A stretch of DNA of 64,000 bases from Rhodoferax fermentans (GCF_002017865.1 NZ_MTJN01000002.1:2232001-2296000), one strand, 5' to 3'. Positions 7,881 through 16,920 are shown, numbered from the stretch's first letter. Numbers and translations: made by a program. Notes: generated by a model not told the origin, from the letters alone.

Positions 7881-8680
7881 AAAAACGGGTGTCAAAACTT
7901 CAGCCCTATCTTTATTTAAATATTGGAATACAAAATAGTAGTAGTAGATAAGCTTTGCCTCCTTCCGTGGATAAGCTCATTTAATTCATATAAAACATAG
8001 ACTTACAGCATTCCAATTCCTGTGCATGTGCATGTCTTGCAACTGCGCCCGGAAACTGGACAACTCCAGTTCAAAATTTTTTGTGTGGATAAGTCATTTT
8101 TTCAAGACAAACTATTCACAGCTTTATCCAAGTCGCGTTTGACACCTTGGCATAGGGCTGTTGAGCGTTTTGGGACGAAAAAAAACCAGATGCGGGCATC
8201 GCCCGGATCTGGTTGTTGGTTGTTGGGTGAAAAAAGCGTCAGGGTTTGCTGCGTGCTGCCAGCTTGGTCTTGGCATCGGTGATCTCGCTGCGCACGAGTT
8301 GGCTCTCTTGTGAGCCGCCAGGCAGCACCGTCAGCACGGTTTCCCAGTGGCGGATGGCAGTGCCGTAGTCAGCCGCCTGGTAAGCGGCTTGGGCTGCCAT
8401 CATGAGGGCATTGGGCTGCTTGGGATCGATACGCAGGGCTTTGTTGACCAGAGCCAGTGGTTGACCCTTGAAATCGCCTTTGGCGCGTGTGGCCAACAGG
8501 TCGGCATACTGGGTGATCAGGTTGGCATCGGTTTCCAGCAGCGGGCCGGTCTTGCCAAAGGCCTGGACTGCCTCATCGAGCCTGCCCTGGACCTTGTAGG
8601 CGTTGGCCAGCCGGGCCCAGCCAGGGTAGTCATTGGGATTGTCTTTGAGGCGACTGGCGAGCCGCTCCACCATCTGATTG
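7880..8680. repeat. Tandem duplication, copy B (AT-rich block plus 3' end of ccmI)
   Basis: The second unit of the direct duplication. Its AT-rich part (7880-8238) is non-coding and its remainder is the functional 3' end of ccmI. Divergence between the copies is moderate, with substitutions and small indels, so the event is not recent. Both units keep the TGTGGATAA motif, the TATTCACA motif and the degenerate CGTGGATAA and TTATCCAAG motifs in the same order, which suggests selection or at least shared function of those elements. Confidence 0.85.
7966..8132. promoter_or_regulatory. DnaA-box-like cluster, copy B
   Basis: The duplicated set: CGTGGATAA at 7966-7974 (one mismatch, minus strand), TGTGGATAA at 8084-8092 (exact, minus strand), CTATTCACA at 8112-8120 (one mismatch) and TTATCCAAG at 8124-8132 (two mismatches). 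Order, orientation and spacing follow copy A closely. Confidence 0.5.
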
Positions 8681-9588
8681 ATCATCTCGGGTGTGGTGCT
8701 GCCATTGGCTGCGCCGGCGGGCACAGGTGGCAGTTTGCTGCTGTCTGCAGATGGCAACTTGCCCTGGGCTCGTGCGTCGTCGATATTGGCCTGGATCTGT
8801 TGTGCGTCAGCTGAGTTGGGGTCCAGCAGACCGAGCAATTTCTCCCATTGTTTGACGGCCGTTGCGTAGTCTGCCCGTTGGTAGGCGCTGATGCCCGACA
8901 ACATCAGTCCGTTGGGATGGTCCGGGCTGAGTGTGAGCACCTCGTTGATCATCTGTGCGGCTTGGCCCTCCAGCTTGCTGCCGTTGAGGATGCCAAGCAA
9001 GGCTGCGTAGTCCAGCAACACATCTGGATCGGTGTGCACATAGTCGCCCGCCTTCTCAAAAGCCGCTTTGGCGTCTTCCAGCCGGCCCAGCACTTTGTAG
9101 GAGCGCGCCAGCATGGCCCAGCCTTTAGGGTTGTCCGGGTTGGCCTGCAGTTTGGCGGCCAGGGTGTCGACCATTTGTTTGACTTGCTGGTCATCCACTG
9201 CGGTGGACGCCACCCTGTCGATGGCGGTGGGTGCGCCCAGTTCTATGTAGATGCCGATGGCCAGCGCCGGTGTGGCCAAACCCATGAGCCAGGCGATGCG
9301 TTTGGCACTCCAGAAGCTGTTGCTGTGATTGGGCTGGCGAGATTCGTGGCTTTCCGTGTCGTCGAGCAAACGCAGTTGCAACTCGTCGCGGCTTGCTTCA
9401 AAGTCTTGTTGGCTGATGACACCACGTTCCAGGTCAGCCTCTAGCGCCTTGAGCTGGTCGCGGTGGATGTCAATGTTCAAACGCTCGGCAGAAACACCAC
9501 GGTGTTGTGATGGACGCAGCAAGGGATAAATCAGCCAAGCCACCACCAACAGCGTCATGAGCGCTGCGATTCCCATAAAAAGAGTCAT
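8239..9588 (-). CDS. ccmI: Cytochrome c biogenesis protein CcmI (CycH)
   Basis: A 449-residue apocytochrome c chaperone of system I. The N-terminal membrane segment (MTLFMGIAALMTLLVVAWLI), a cytoplasmic loop with the leucine-zipper-like ERGVISQQDFEASRDELQLR, a second membrane helix near residue 95, and then two blocks of TPR repeats (NPKGWAMLARSYKVLGRLED; DYPGWARLANAYKVQGRLDE) agree with the family. The periplasmic TPR part holds the C-terminus of apocytochromes and passes them to CcmFH. Last gene of ccmABCDEFGHI; its ATG overlaps the ccmH stop by four bases. Its 3' end was duplicated downstream. Confidence 0.93.
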   Translation of the reverse strand: MTLFMGIAALMTLLVVAWLIYPLLRPSQHRGVSAERLNIDIHRDQLKALEADLERGVISQQDFEASRDELQLRLLDDTESHESRQPNHSNSFWSAKRIAWLMGLATPALAIGIYIELGAPTAIDRVASTAVDDQQVKQMVDTLAAKLQANPDNPKGWAMLARSYKVLGRLEDAKAAFEKAGDYVHTDPDVLLDYAALLGILNGSKLEGQAAQMINEVLTLSPDHPNGLMLSGISAYQRADYATAVKQWEKLLGLLDPNSADAQQIQANIDDARAQGKLPSADSSKLPPVPAGAANGSTTPEMINQMVERLASRLKDNPNDYPGWARLANAYKVQGRLDEAVQAFGKTGPLLETDANLITQYADLLATRAKGDFKGQPLALVNKALRIDPKQPNALMMAAQAAYQAADYGTAIRHWETVLTVLPGGSQESQLVRSEITDAKTKLAARSKP

Positions 9589-10052
9589 TTTGGAAGATCA
9601 GTATTTTGTAAGAGCGCTTGTGCCCTGGCCCGCTTGGTATCGTCAAGCACCTCGGTGTTGGCATTGTTCTGAGTCTGGCGGATGGTGCGGATCAGCAACC
9701 AGACCGCGCCCAGCAACAACAACAAAGGGCCAAACCACAGCAGCCAGGTACTGGGCTTGACAGGCGGCTTGTAAAGTACAAAGTCACCGTAACGGCTGAC
9801 CAGGAACTCCTTGATTTCAGCGTCCGATTTGCCGGCAGTGATCAGGCTACGGACCTCGCGACGTAAATCGTTGGCCAGCTCGGCGCGGGAGCCCGCCAGG
9901 GACTCGTTCTGGCACACCAGGCAACGCAGTTCTTCTGCAATGGTGATCAGGCGTTGCTCCACCACCGGGTCGTCTGCCAAAGGGACGGCTTCGTTGGCAA
10001 AGGCTGGTGCCAGCAGCTGCCAGCAAAGAATCAAAGCAAACCAGACTTTCAT
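9585..10052 (-). CDS. ccmH: Cytochrome c biogenesis thiol oxidoreductase CcmH
   Basis: A 155-residue periplasmic membrane-anchored protein that reduces or holds the CXXCH cysteines of apocytochromes. Signal peptide 1-19, then the family motif LRCLVCQN with Cys44 and Cys47, a three-helix domain, and one C-terminal membrane helix (WLLWFGPLLLLLGAVWLLI). This is the short form; the CcmI function is a separate gene here, unlike the fused E. coli protein. It overlaps ccmG and ccmI by four bases on each side. Confidence 0.95.
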   Translation of the reverse strand: MKVWFALILCWQLLAPAFANEAVPLADDPVVEQRLITIAEELRCLVCQNESLAGSRAELANDLRREVRSLITAGKSDAEIKEFLVSRYGDFVLYKPPVKPSTWLLWFGPLLLLLGAVWLLIRTIRQTQNNANTEVLDDTKRARAQALLQNTDLPK

Positions 10053-10573
10053 TGTTGTAGTTCCCGGATCAAAGGCAGCAGTTTGTTTTGCAAGGCATCC
10101 GGCGTGAACGGGCCGATCTGCTTGTAACGAATGACACCCGCTTTGTCGATCAAAAAGCTCTCTGGCACACCATACACACCAAAGTTGATGCCAATGCGGC
10201 CATCCCGGTCGGCTATCACCACGTCATACGGGTTGCCAAAACGAGCCAGCCACTTCTGGCCATCCTGGTCCTTGTCTTTGTAGTCCAGGCCAACGATGGG
10301 GATGGTCTTGGTTTTGGCATATTCCATCAACAGGGGATGTTCTTCGCGGCAGGCCACACACCAGGAGGCCCAGGTGTTGAGCAACCAGACCTTGCCCAAC
10401 ATGTCTTGTTTGGTGATCTGCAGGGCCGGGTTGTCCAGCACCGGCGCAGAAAATTCGGGTGCGGGTTTGCCAATCAAGGGGGAAGGAATCTCGCGCGGGT
10501 CAAGCGTCAGGCCAATGCCCAGGAAAGCCAGCAACACCACAAAGATGCCCAGTGGGATATAGGCCTTTTTCAT
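10049..10573 (-). CDS. ccmG: Thiol:disulfide interchange protein CcmG (DsbE)
   Basis: A 174-residue periplasmic thioredoxin-like reductant of the cytochrome c maturation pathway. One N-terminal membrane anchor (about 5-24), a thioredoxin fold with active site WCVAC (Cys72, Cys75), and the cis-proline loop VYGVPESFLID. The GVPE motif is typical of CcmG. It takes electrons from a DsbD/CcdA partner not seen here. ATGA overlap with ccmF. Confidence 0.95.
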   Translation of the reverse strand: MKKAYIPLGIFVVLLAFLGIGLTLDPREIPSPLIGKPAPEFSAPVLDNPALQITKQDMLGKVWLLNTWASWCVACREEHPLLMEYAKTKTIPIVGLDYKDKDQDGQKWLARFGNPYDVVIADRDGRIGINFGVYGVPESFLIDKAGVIRYKQIGPFTPDALQNKLLPLIRELQQ

Positions 10574-12537
10574 GTCGTGGCACCTTTCACCTCAACCCCT
10601 GTCCAAGTGCTCACAAGCTTGCGGCGGTAGCGTTTGTCCATCACCGCCATGGCACCACCGAGTGCCATCAACAGGCATCCGACCCAGATCCAGGGCACAA
10701 AAGGTTTGTGATAAACACGTACCGCCCAGGCAGGCGGGCCGCTGCTGTCGAGTTTTTCACCCAGTGACACATACACATCGCGTGTGAGACCGCTGTCGAT
10801 GGCGGCTTCGGTCATTGGCATGGTGGATGAAAAATAGCTGCGTTTTTCAGGGTGAAGGGTCTTGAGCACCTGGCTGTTCTTGATCAGCTCCACCGTACCG
10901 ACATCGGCGTTGTAGTTGGGGCCGGCTTTTTGGCTGATGCCGGTCAGGCGGAAGGTGTAGCCACCCACTTCGACCGTGTCGCCGACGGCCATGCGCACGT
11001 CTTTTTCGGTTTCATAACCCTTGACCATGGTGATGCCAACCACACACACCGCAATACCCATGTGCGCCACATGCATGCCCCAGAAAGACATGGGTGTCGA
11101 CCGCCAGTGCAGTGTGTCTTTGAGTTGACGGTAGATTTGCACACAGGACCCCAGAACAATCCAGAAGGCCAGTGACAGGGCCAGCGCCACCAGTGCTGAC
11201 CAGGACCCCGCCAAAAACGGTGCGCCGCAACCCAGCAACACCGACACCAGCGCCACCGGACTGAGTTTTTTGAGCAGGTTGCTCACGGTGTCAGTCTTCC
11301 AACGGGCAAAGGAGCCGATCACCATCAAGAACAGCACCGGCAGCATGATGGGCGCAAACACGCTGTTGAAATAGGGCGGCCCCACCGAGAGTTTGCCCAG
11401 GTTGAGCGCATCAATGATCAAGGGGTAGACCGTACCCAGCAAGACTGCGGCGGCAGCGGTGCTCAGCAACACATTGTTGAGCAGCAGAAAGGTTTCGCGT
11501 GACAACAGGGCAAAGGAACCACCCGAGCGCACTTTGCCGGAACGCGTGGCAAACAGAACCAGTGAACTGCCCACCACCAATGCCAGGAACAACAAGATGA
11601 ACACCCCGCGTTTGGGATCGGACGCAAAGGCATGCACCGAGGTCAGCACACCCGAGCGCACCAGGAAGGTTCCGAGCAGGCTCAGCGAGAAAGCGATCAG
11701 TGACAGCATGATGGTCCAGCTTCTGAACAGACCACGCTTTTCGGTAACTGCCAGTGAGTGGATCAGTGCGGTGCCGATCAGCCAGGGCAAAAACGAGGCG
11801 TTTTCCACCGGGTCCCAGAACCACCAGCCACCCCAACCCAGTTCGTAGTAGGCCCACCAGGAGCCCAGGGCAATGCCAATGGTCAGGCAGATCCAGGCGG
11901 CGGTGGCCCAGGGCCGGGTCCAGCGCGCCCAGGCGGCATCGAGCCGGCCATTGAGCAAGGCGGCAATCGAGAAGGCAAAGGGCACCGACATACCGACATA
12001 CCCCATGTAGAGCATGGGTGGGTGAAACACCAGACCCGGGTCTTGTAACAAGGGGTTGAGGTCACGACCGTCGGCCGGGATGTCCACCAACCGCAAAAAC
12101 GGGTTGGAGGTGAACAGCATGAACATCAAAAAGCCCGCCGCAATCAGGGCCATCACCCCCAGTACACGCGACACCATCACATCGGGCAGCTGGCGTGAAA
12201 ACAATGAGATGGCCATCATCCAGCCGCACAACATCAGCAGCCACAGCAGCAGCGAGCCCTCGTGGCCACCCCAGACGGCGGCAATCCGGTACATGTCTGG
12301 CAGTTTGGAGTTGGAGTGCTGGGCGACATACATCACCGAAAAATCGTTGGTGTAGAACGCGTAGGTCAGGCAGCCAAAGGAAAATGCGGCCAGCAGGCAC
12401 AACACTTGGGAACCCGGGCGCGCCATAGCCATCCAGTCGGCACGGCCTTGCTGCCCACCGGCGATGCTCAACACCCCCAGGAAACAAGCGACCAGCATGG
12501 CCAGGATCAGCGAAAAATGTCCAATTTCTGGAATCAT
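10570..12537 (-). CDS. ccmF: Heme lyase subunit CcmF
   Basis: A 655-residue polytopic membrane protein that, with CcmH and CcmI, ligates heme to apocytochrome c. The WWD domain (GWGGWWFWDPVENASFLPWL) is exact, and conserved histidines of the heme handling loops are visible in the surrounding helices (for example VFHPPMLYMGY and ALIHSLAVTEKRG). Length matches the family. It overlaps ccmG by four bases and is separated from ccmE by 34 bases; the ribosome binding site is weak. Confidence 0.96.
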   Translation of the reverse strand: MIPEIGHFSLILAMLVACFLGVLSIAGGQQGRADWMAMARPGSQVLCLLAAFSFGCLTYAFYTNDFSVMYVAQHSNSKLPDMYRIAAVWGGHEGSLLLWLLMLCGWMMAISLFSRQLPDVMVSRVLGVMALIAAGFLMFMLFTSNPFLRLVDIPADGRDLNPLLQDPGLVFHPPMLYMGYVGMSVPFAFSIAALLNGRLDAAWARWTRPWATAAWICLTIGIALGSWWAYYELGWGGWWFWDPVENASFLPWLIGTALIHSLAVTEKRGLFRSWTIMLSLIAFSLSLLGTFLVRSGVLTSVHAFASDPKRGVFILLFLALVVGSSLVLFATRSGKVRSGGSFALLSRETFLLLNNVLLSTAAAAVLLGTVYPLIIDALNLGKLSVGPPYFNSVFAPIMLPVLFLMVIGSFARWKTDTVSNLLKKLSPVALVSVLLGCGAPFLAGSWSALVALALSLAFWIVLGSCVQIYRQLKDTLHWRSTPMSFWGMHVAHMGIAVCVVGITMVKGYETEKDVRMAVGDTVEVGGYTFRLTGISQKAGPNYNADVGTVELIKNSQVLKTLHPEKRSYFSSTMPMTEAAIDSGLTRDVYVSLGEKLDSSGPPAWAVRVYHKPFVPWIWVGCLLMALGGAMAVMDKRYRRKLVSTWTGVEVKGATT

Positions 12538-12571
12538 GGCGTTTTTTTTGTTAAGTGGCGGTGGGCCAGAC

Positions 12572-13015
12572 CTACTTGAGGGAGCTGGCGGCCTTGTTCA
12601 GTTGTGCCTGGTCCATGGCATGCTGAGCTTCGGGCGGCATGTAGTTTTCATCGTGTTTGGCCAACACCTCAGAGGCGGTGAAGTGCCCGCTGCCATCGAG
12701 TTTGCCCTGGGCCACCACCCCTTTGCCTTCCTTGAACAGGTCGGGCAGGATGCCGGTGTAGGACACAGGAACCTCTTTGGCGGTGTCGGTCACCACAAAA
12801 CTCACGGTCAGGTTGTCGCGCTTGAGGGAACCTTCCTTGACCATGCCACCGACACGGAAGGTACGTTCTTTGGGTGCCTCGCCAGAGGCAATCTGGCTGG
12901 GGGTGAAGAAAAACACCAGGTTGCTCTCAAAGGCATTGAGCACAAAGTAGGCGGCCAGCCCAATGGCGGCGAGGCCACCGGCAATGAGGGCGGCGCGTTT
13001 ATGACGTGGTTTCAT
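12572..13015 (-). CDS. ccmE: Heme chaperone CcmE
   Basis: A 147-residue membrane-anchored OB-fold protein that carries heme covalently in the periplasm. N-terminal anchor 8-27; the heme attachment motif [12 protein letters not shown] places the covalent histidine at 121 and Tyr125 as the axial partner. The HxxxY form is that of proteobacterial CcmE. ATGA overlap with ccmD. Confidence 0.96.
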   Translation of the reverse strand: MKPRHKRAALIAGGLAAIGLAAYFVLNAFESNLVFFFTPSQIASGEAPKERTFRVGGMVKEGSLKRDNLTVSFVVTDTAKEVPVSYTGILPDLFKEGKGVVAQGKLDGSGHFTASEVLAKHDENYMPPEAQHAMDQAQLNKAASSLK

Positions 13016-13206
13016 GAGGGTGTGGACGAATGGTGATCGTCGTGAGAGCTGGTTTCGTTCAAAAGGTTTCGTAACAAGGCCCGGCGTTGTGCACGCAGTT
13101 GCCAGATCTCCCCAAGGACCACCAGCGCGGTGATACCAAAACTGCCCCAGACGTAGAGACCGTAACCACCCATCTCCCAGAATTCTGCCCAGCTATGCCA
13201 CTGCAT
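13012..13206 (-). CDS. ccmD: Heme exporter protein CcmD
   Basis: A 64-residue single-pass membrane protein (helix [20 protein letters not shown], preceded by the aromatic segment [11 protein letters not shown] and followed by an arginine-rich cytoplasmic part). CcmD holds CcmE in the CcmABC release complex. Identified by size, topology and position between ccmC and ccmE; its start overlaps the ccmC end by 14 bases. Confidence 0.9.
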   Translation of the reverse strand: MQWHSWAEFWEMGGYGLYVWGSFGITALVVLGEIWQLRAQRRALLRNLLNETSSHDDHHSSTPS

Positions 13207-13930
13207 GTTTCACCCATTCCGTATGACGTTCACGATCCAAAATGATGTTGCGCACCCGAAGCAGGGCGATGGCGATGGCGTACATCCAGAACGCCAGCAC
13301 CATGATCAACATGCCACTCAGCATGGTGCTGGCCATGGAACTGCCTTTGAGCGACACCGAAGCACCCTGGTGCAGGGTGTTCCACCATTTGACCGAAAAA
13401 TAAATGATCGGCACATTGACCGCACCCACCAGAGCCAGCACCGCACTGGCCTTGTCGGCCCGGCGCGGGTCGTCAATGCTGGCGTGTAAGGCCATGAAAC
13501 CGAGGTAGAGAAACAGCAGGATCAGCTCGGAGGTCAGGCGCGCGTCCCAGACCCACCAGGTGCCCCACATCGGTTTGCCCCACAAGGCCCCGGTGATGAG
13601 TGACAAAAAGGCAAACAGTGCGCCCGTGGGAGCCAGTGCACAGGCCATCATGCCCGACAGGCGGGTGTTGAACGCCAGCCCCAGCCCAGCCCAGGCAGCC
13701 ATCACCAGGTAGATCAGCATCGACAGCTGTGAGGCTGGCACATGGACAAAGATGATGCGGTAACCCTGGCCCTGTTGGGCATCCACGGGGGCCACAAAAA
13801 AAGAGATCCACAAACCGACCACGGCCAGTACTGTGGCTAGGCCGGCAAACCAGGGCCACATCTTGCCCGCCAGCACATAAAAACTTTGTGGCGAGGCAAA
13901 CTTGAACCAGTGAACAACGCGTGTTTTCAT
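13193..13930 (-). CDS. ccmC: Heme transporter CcmC
   Basis: A 245-residue membrane protein with six helices that loads heme onto CcmE. The WWD signature is present as WGKPMWGTWWVWDARLTSEL, with conserved histidines in VHVPASQ and around WWNTLHQGAS. The start at 13930 (MKTRVVHWFKFA) is preferred because it overlaps the ccmB stop in the ATGA pattern used across this operon; the open frame upstream is within ccmB on another frame and not part of the protein. Confidence 0.95.
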   Translation of the reverse strand: MKTRVVHWFKFASPQSFYVLAGKMWPWFAGLATVLAVVGLWISFFVAPVDAQQGQGYRIIFVHVPASQLSMLIYLVMAAWAGLGLAFNTRLSGMMACALAPTGALFAFLSLITGALWGKPMWGTWWVWDARLTSELILLFLYLGFMALHASIDDPRRADKASAVLALVGAVNVPIIYFSVKWWNTLHQGASVSLKGSSMASTMLSGMLIMVLAFWMYAIAIALLRVRNIILDRERHTEWVKHAVA

Positions 13931-14622
13931 TCCAGAGAAATCCTCAGGGCAGCGGCAGTGGCCATGGGTGAAAAAAAGAGAGACAGCACCAGCAAGGCGG
14001 ACAGCAGCGACAGGTGCCCGCCAAATCCCAGACCTGCAGCATCCGCTTCCACCGCTCCGGCACCAAAAATCAGCACGGGAATATAGAGCGGCAGAATCAG
14101 CAGAGACAACAAAACCCCTGCACCGCGTACGCCCAAGGTCAACGCAGCGCCAATGCTGCCAATCAGGCTCAAGGTGGGTGTGCCTAGCAGCAGGCTCAGC
14201 ATCAAAATGCCCAGCGCTCGGCCGTCCAGTCCAAACTGCAGGCCCAGCACTGGCGCCATTAGCACTAGCGGCACACCCGACAGCAGAAAATGTGCGAGCG
14301 CCTTGGCCAGCACCAGCAGGCCCAGCGGGGTCGGGGACAGCACCATTTGCTCGAGTGAACCGTCGGCGTAGTCGGTGGCGAACATGCGTTGTAACGACAA
14401 CATCGCTGCCAGCAGTGCACTGACCCACAACACACCGGGGGCCATGCGCAGCAGCAAACTCGACTCGGCACCCACCCCCAGCGGGAACAGGCTGGCAATC
14501 ACCATGAAAAACACCAACGGTGTCAACACCTCACCTTTTTGCCGCAGACCCAAGGCGATTTCGCGCCGGATCAGGGCCAGCATGACCGAGGCAGCGCCCA
14601 GTGGGGAGGGGGTGTGGGTCAT
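13927..14622 (-). CDS. ccmB: Heme exporter permease CcmB
   Basis: A 231-residue polytopic membrane protein with six helices. The opening LIRREIALGLRQKGEVLTPLVFF and the central MFATDYADGSLEQMVLSPTP are family hallmarks. CcmB pairs with the CcmA ATPase and CcmCD to release holo-CcmE. Overlaps ccmA and ccmC by four bases. Confidence 0.94.
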   Translation of the reverse strand: MTHTPSPLGAASVMLALIRREIALGLRQKGEVLTPLVFFMVIASLFPLGVGAESSLLLRMAPGVLWVSALLAAMLSLQRMFATDYADGSLEQMVLSPTPLGLLVLAKALAHFLLSGVPLVLMAPVLGLQFGLDGRALGILMLSLLLGTPTLSLIGSIGAALTLGVRGAGVLLSLLILPLYIPVLIFGAGAVEADAAGLGFGGHLSLLSALLVLSLFFSPMATAAALRISLE

Positions 14623-15254
14623 GATGCGGTCAATTCCAAAATCTGCGGGTTGTGTGTGCCAACCGGCACCCGTTGGTGGCTGGTCAGCACCGCCAGTCCA
14701 CCCTGGTCCAGATGACCAGCAATCAGATCAGACAACATCTGGATGCCGGCTTCGTCCATCGCCACATAGGGTTCGTCCAGCACCCACAGCTTGGCCGAGC
14801 TGAGTGCCAGCCGCGACAAGGCCACACGGCGCTTTTGTCCCTGGGAGAGGTGTCGCACCAGTTGTTGAGCACGCCCGTGCAGTCCAAACCGTGCCAGGAC
14901 CGACTTGGCCTGTTGCGCGTCCAGGGCCACCCCAGACAACGCCGAGGTGAACACCAGGTTTTCCTGGACCGACATCGATTCCTGCAGCGCGTTGAGGTGT
15001 CCCAGGTAACACAGGTCTTGCCGGTAACTGTCACGCTGCGCGCTGATTGAGCTGTTGTTCCAGAGAATCTGGCCCGAATCCACCGGTGCCAGACCACAGA
15101 CCATGCGCAACAAACTGGTTTTGCCCACACCGTTGGCACCGGTGACATACAGCCAGTGGCCCGCTTGCAGGGTGTGATCCACATCCCTGAAAAGCTGACG
15201 CCCACCCTTGGTACAGCCAAGTTTGGAAAATGTCAGGGTAGGTGAGGTATTCAA
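14619..15254 (-). CDS. ccmA: Cytochrome c biogenesis ATPase CcmA
   Basis: A 211-residue ABC ATPase. Walker A GANGVGKTS at 39-47, signature LSQGQKRR, Walker B LWVLDEPYVAMD, and switch histidine in VLTSHQ. ATP use by CcmAB frees CcmE from CcmC after heme loading. First gene of the nine-gene ccm operon; rquA ends 68 bases upstream in the same direction, so read-through from gst-rquA is possible. Confidence 0.95.
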   Translation of the reverse strand: MNTSPTLTFSKLGCTKGGRQLFRDVDHTLQAGHWLYVTGANGVGKTSLLRMVCGLAPVDSGQILWNNSSISAQRDSYRQDLCYLGHLNALQESMSVQENLVFTSALSGVALDAQQAKSVLARFGLHGRAQQLVRHLSQGQKRRVALSRLALSSAKLWVLDEPYVAMDEAGIQMLSDLIAGHLDQGGLAVLTSHQRVPVGTHNPQILELTAS

Positions 15255-15322
15255 GAGCGTGCCAGCAACAAATGGCTCGAATTATCTTATGGCCCGCCCT
15301 TTGCCCGGGACCGCAGACGGCT

Positions 15323-16066
15323 TCAGCGGGTGATGACCACCTTTTGGTACAGACCACCGAAGTAGGTGTGTTTGTCGATGTGGCTGTAGCTGTCTGCAGG
15401 GGACAGCCATTCGGTGATCTCGTGTTGCCACAAGTCCATCGCAAACGGCTCCAGCGTGGTCAGGATCGGCACCATGATGTAACGAAACGGGCTGCTGGCC
15501 ACCGGCTTGTGGTAATCCACAAAGATGATCTTGCCGCCCGGTTTGGTCACACGCAGCGCCTCGCTGATGGTCTGGCGGCGCACCTCCACCGGCATTTCAT
15601 GCAGGAGGAAAAACACCAGTGTGGTGTCCTGGCTGGCATCCATAAAACCCATGTTCGAGGCGTCTTGCTGCAGGATGCTGACCTGGCGTTTGTCACGCAG
15701 TTTCTGGTGCAGGTTTTTGATCTGAACCGGTGCCACATCGATCACACTCAGGTGGGCCTGCGGGTCGAGGCGGCGCACGATGTGTTCGGTCAGGTTGCCA
15801 TACACGCAGGCCACTTGCAGCACCTGGCCGGTGATGACCTCACCCATGTCCTGCAGCGCCAGATCACGCAGGCGCGAAAAATTGCCCCACAGAATCAGGT
15901 TCACCAACCACTGGCGCTCAAACACCCGCACCGCGTTGGGATGGGTATAGGCCCACCAGTAGGTCTTTTCCAGATAGTCTGGAACCACAACAGGGACTTG
16001 GGGAACGGTGGCAGCTGAAGTCAAGGATGTGTCAAGTGGGCGTGTGCTGGTTTTGTCGAAAATCAT
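15323..16066 (-). CDS. rquA: RquA-type rhodoquinone biosynthesis enzyme
   Basis: A 247-residue protein with a SAM-methyltransferase fold, recognised as RquA: the N-terminal block YWWAYTHPNAVRVFE, then RQWLVNLILWGN, and the diagnostic loop VACVYGN (from residue 85) in place of the usual glycine-rich SAM loop. RquA converts ubiquinone to the low-potential rhodoquinone in Rhodospirillum rubrum and other bacteria, using SAM as amino donor, and allows fumarate respiration in anoxia. Rhodoferax species are known rhodoquinone makers, which fits. It lies between a gst gene and ccmA, all on the minus strand. An ordinary class I methyltransferase is the alternative, but the loop makes this unlikely. 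Confidence 0.85.
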   Translation of the reverse strand: MIFDKTSTRPLDTSLTSAATVPQVPVVVPDYLEKTYWWAYTHPNAVRVFERQWLVNLILWGNFSRLRDLALQDMGEVITGQVLQVACVYGNLTEHIVRRLDPQAHLSVIDVAPVQIKNLHQKLRDKRQVSILQQDASNMGFMDASQDTTLVFFLLHEMPVEVRRQTISEALRVTKPGGKIIFVDYHKPVASSPFRYIMVPILTTLEPFAMDLWQHEITEWLSPADSYSHIDKHTYFGGLYQKVVITR

Positions 16067-16107
16067 GAACAGACCTTGAATCAGAGAGAGCGTGATGGCG
16101 CTGCGGC

Positions 16108-16716
16108 CTACTTCAACAAAGCTTCGGCCCGCATGGCCGCTTGCACAGCCGGACGAGCCGCTACCCGGGTCGCAAAAGCACTCAAGTTGACCAGGGCTGA
16201 CACATCAACGCCCACGTACTTGCTCCAACTTTGCACCACAAAAAGATAGGCATCAGCGACGGTGAACACCTCTCCCATCAGGTAATTCTTGCCATTCAGT
16301 TCACCGTCAACCCATTGTAGGCGGGCGTGCAAGCGGGTTTTGGCCAGCTCTTTGGCCTCGTCTGGCATGTTCGGTGTGAACAGGGGAGAGAAACCTTTGT
16401 GCAACTCTGTGGCAATGAAGTTGAGCCATTCTTGCAGCTTGTAGCGCTCAAACGTGCCGTTGGCAGGTGCCAGCTGCCGCTCTGGCACCAGATCGGCCAG
16501 GTACTGCAGGATCACCGCAACCTCGTGTAACTGCTTGCCATCGTCGAGCACCAGCAGCGGCACATAACCCAGCGGGTTGATGCTGTAGTAGTCGGTTCCG
16601 TCTTCCAGACGGTGGGTTTTGGTGGGTGCGGACACGGCTTCAAAAGCCAGCCCGGTTTCCTTCATCGCAATATGGGTTGCCAACGAACATGCGCCGGCCG
16701 AGTAATAGAGTTTCAT
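16108..16716 (-). CDS. gst: Glutathione S-transferase, beta type
   Basis: A 202-residue cytoplasmic GST. The thioredoxin-like N-terminal domain opens with MKLYYSAGACSLATHI, with Cys10 as in bacterial beta-class enzymes; the SNAIL-type region appears as NPLGYVPLLVLDDGKQLHE; the helical C-terminal domain follows. The start at 16716 is chosen by homology; the frame is open 14 codons further. It is 41 bases upstream of rquA on the same strand and may be in the same transcript, though a metabolic link is unclear. Confidence 0.9.
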   Translation of the reverse strand: MKLYYSAGACSLATHIAMKETGLAFEAVSAPTKTHRLEDGTDYYSINPLGYVPLLVLDDGKQLHEVAVILQYLADLVPERQLAPANGTFERYKLQEWLNFIATELHKGFSPLFTPNMPDEAKELAKTRLHARLQWVDGELNGKNYLMGEVFTVADAYLFVVQSWSKYVGVDVSALVNLSAFATRVAARPAVQAAMRAEALLK

Positions 16717-16872
16717 GCGGTGTTCCAGAAAAAAGGGAGGTTGCCAACGCCACACCATGGCAACAACAGCGGTGCAGCGATGCTAACCCGCCCGCCTGTC
16801 CCAAACGTAGCAAGCGCCAGGGAAGCCCTGATATCGTGCATTGGAACAGCCAGGGAGTGGGGTGGCGGGCCG

Positions 16873-16896
16873 GCCCAGACGCCGGGGCGTCTGGGC
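16873..16896. terminator. Perfect GC-rich palindrome between pfp and gst
   Basis: GCCCAGACGCC (16873-16883) and GGCGTCTGGGC (16886-16896) are exact reverse complements with two bases between. It could end pfp transcription, but no T-run follows on either strand, so it may be a rho-dependent or structural element. The 248-base gap holds in addition repeat copy R2 and, closer to gst, nothing else I could identify. Confidence 0.5.
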
Positions 16897-16920
16897 TCAT
16901 TCACTGCCCGTGATCGTAAA

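Noticed and set aside
7250..8238. Definite chromosomal origin oriC
   Set aside because: DnaA boxes are present, but dnaA, dnaN and clear unwinding repeats are absent from the window, so it is kept only as a candidate.
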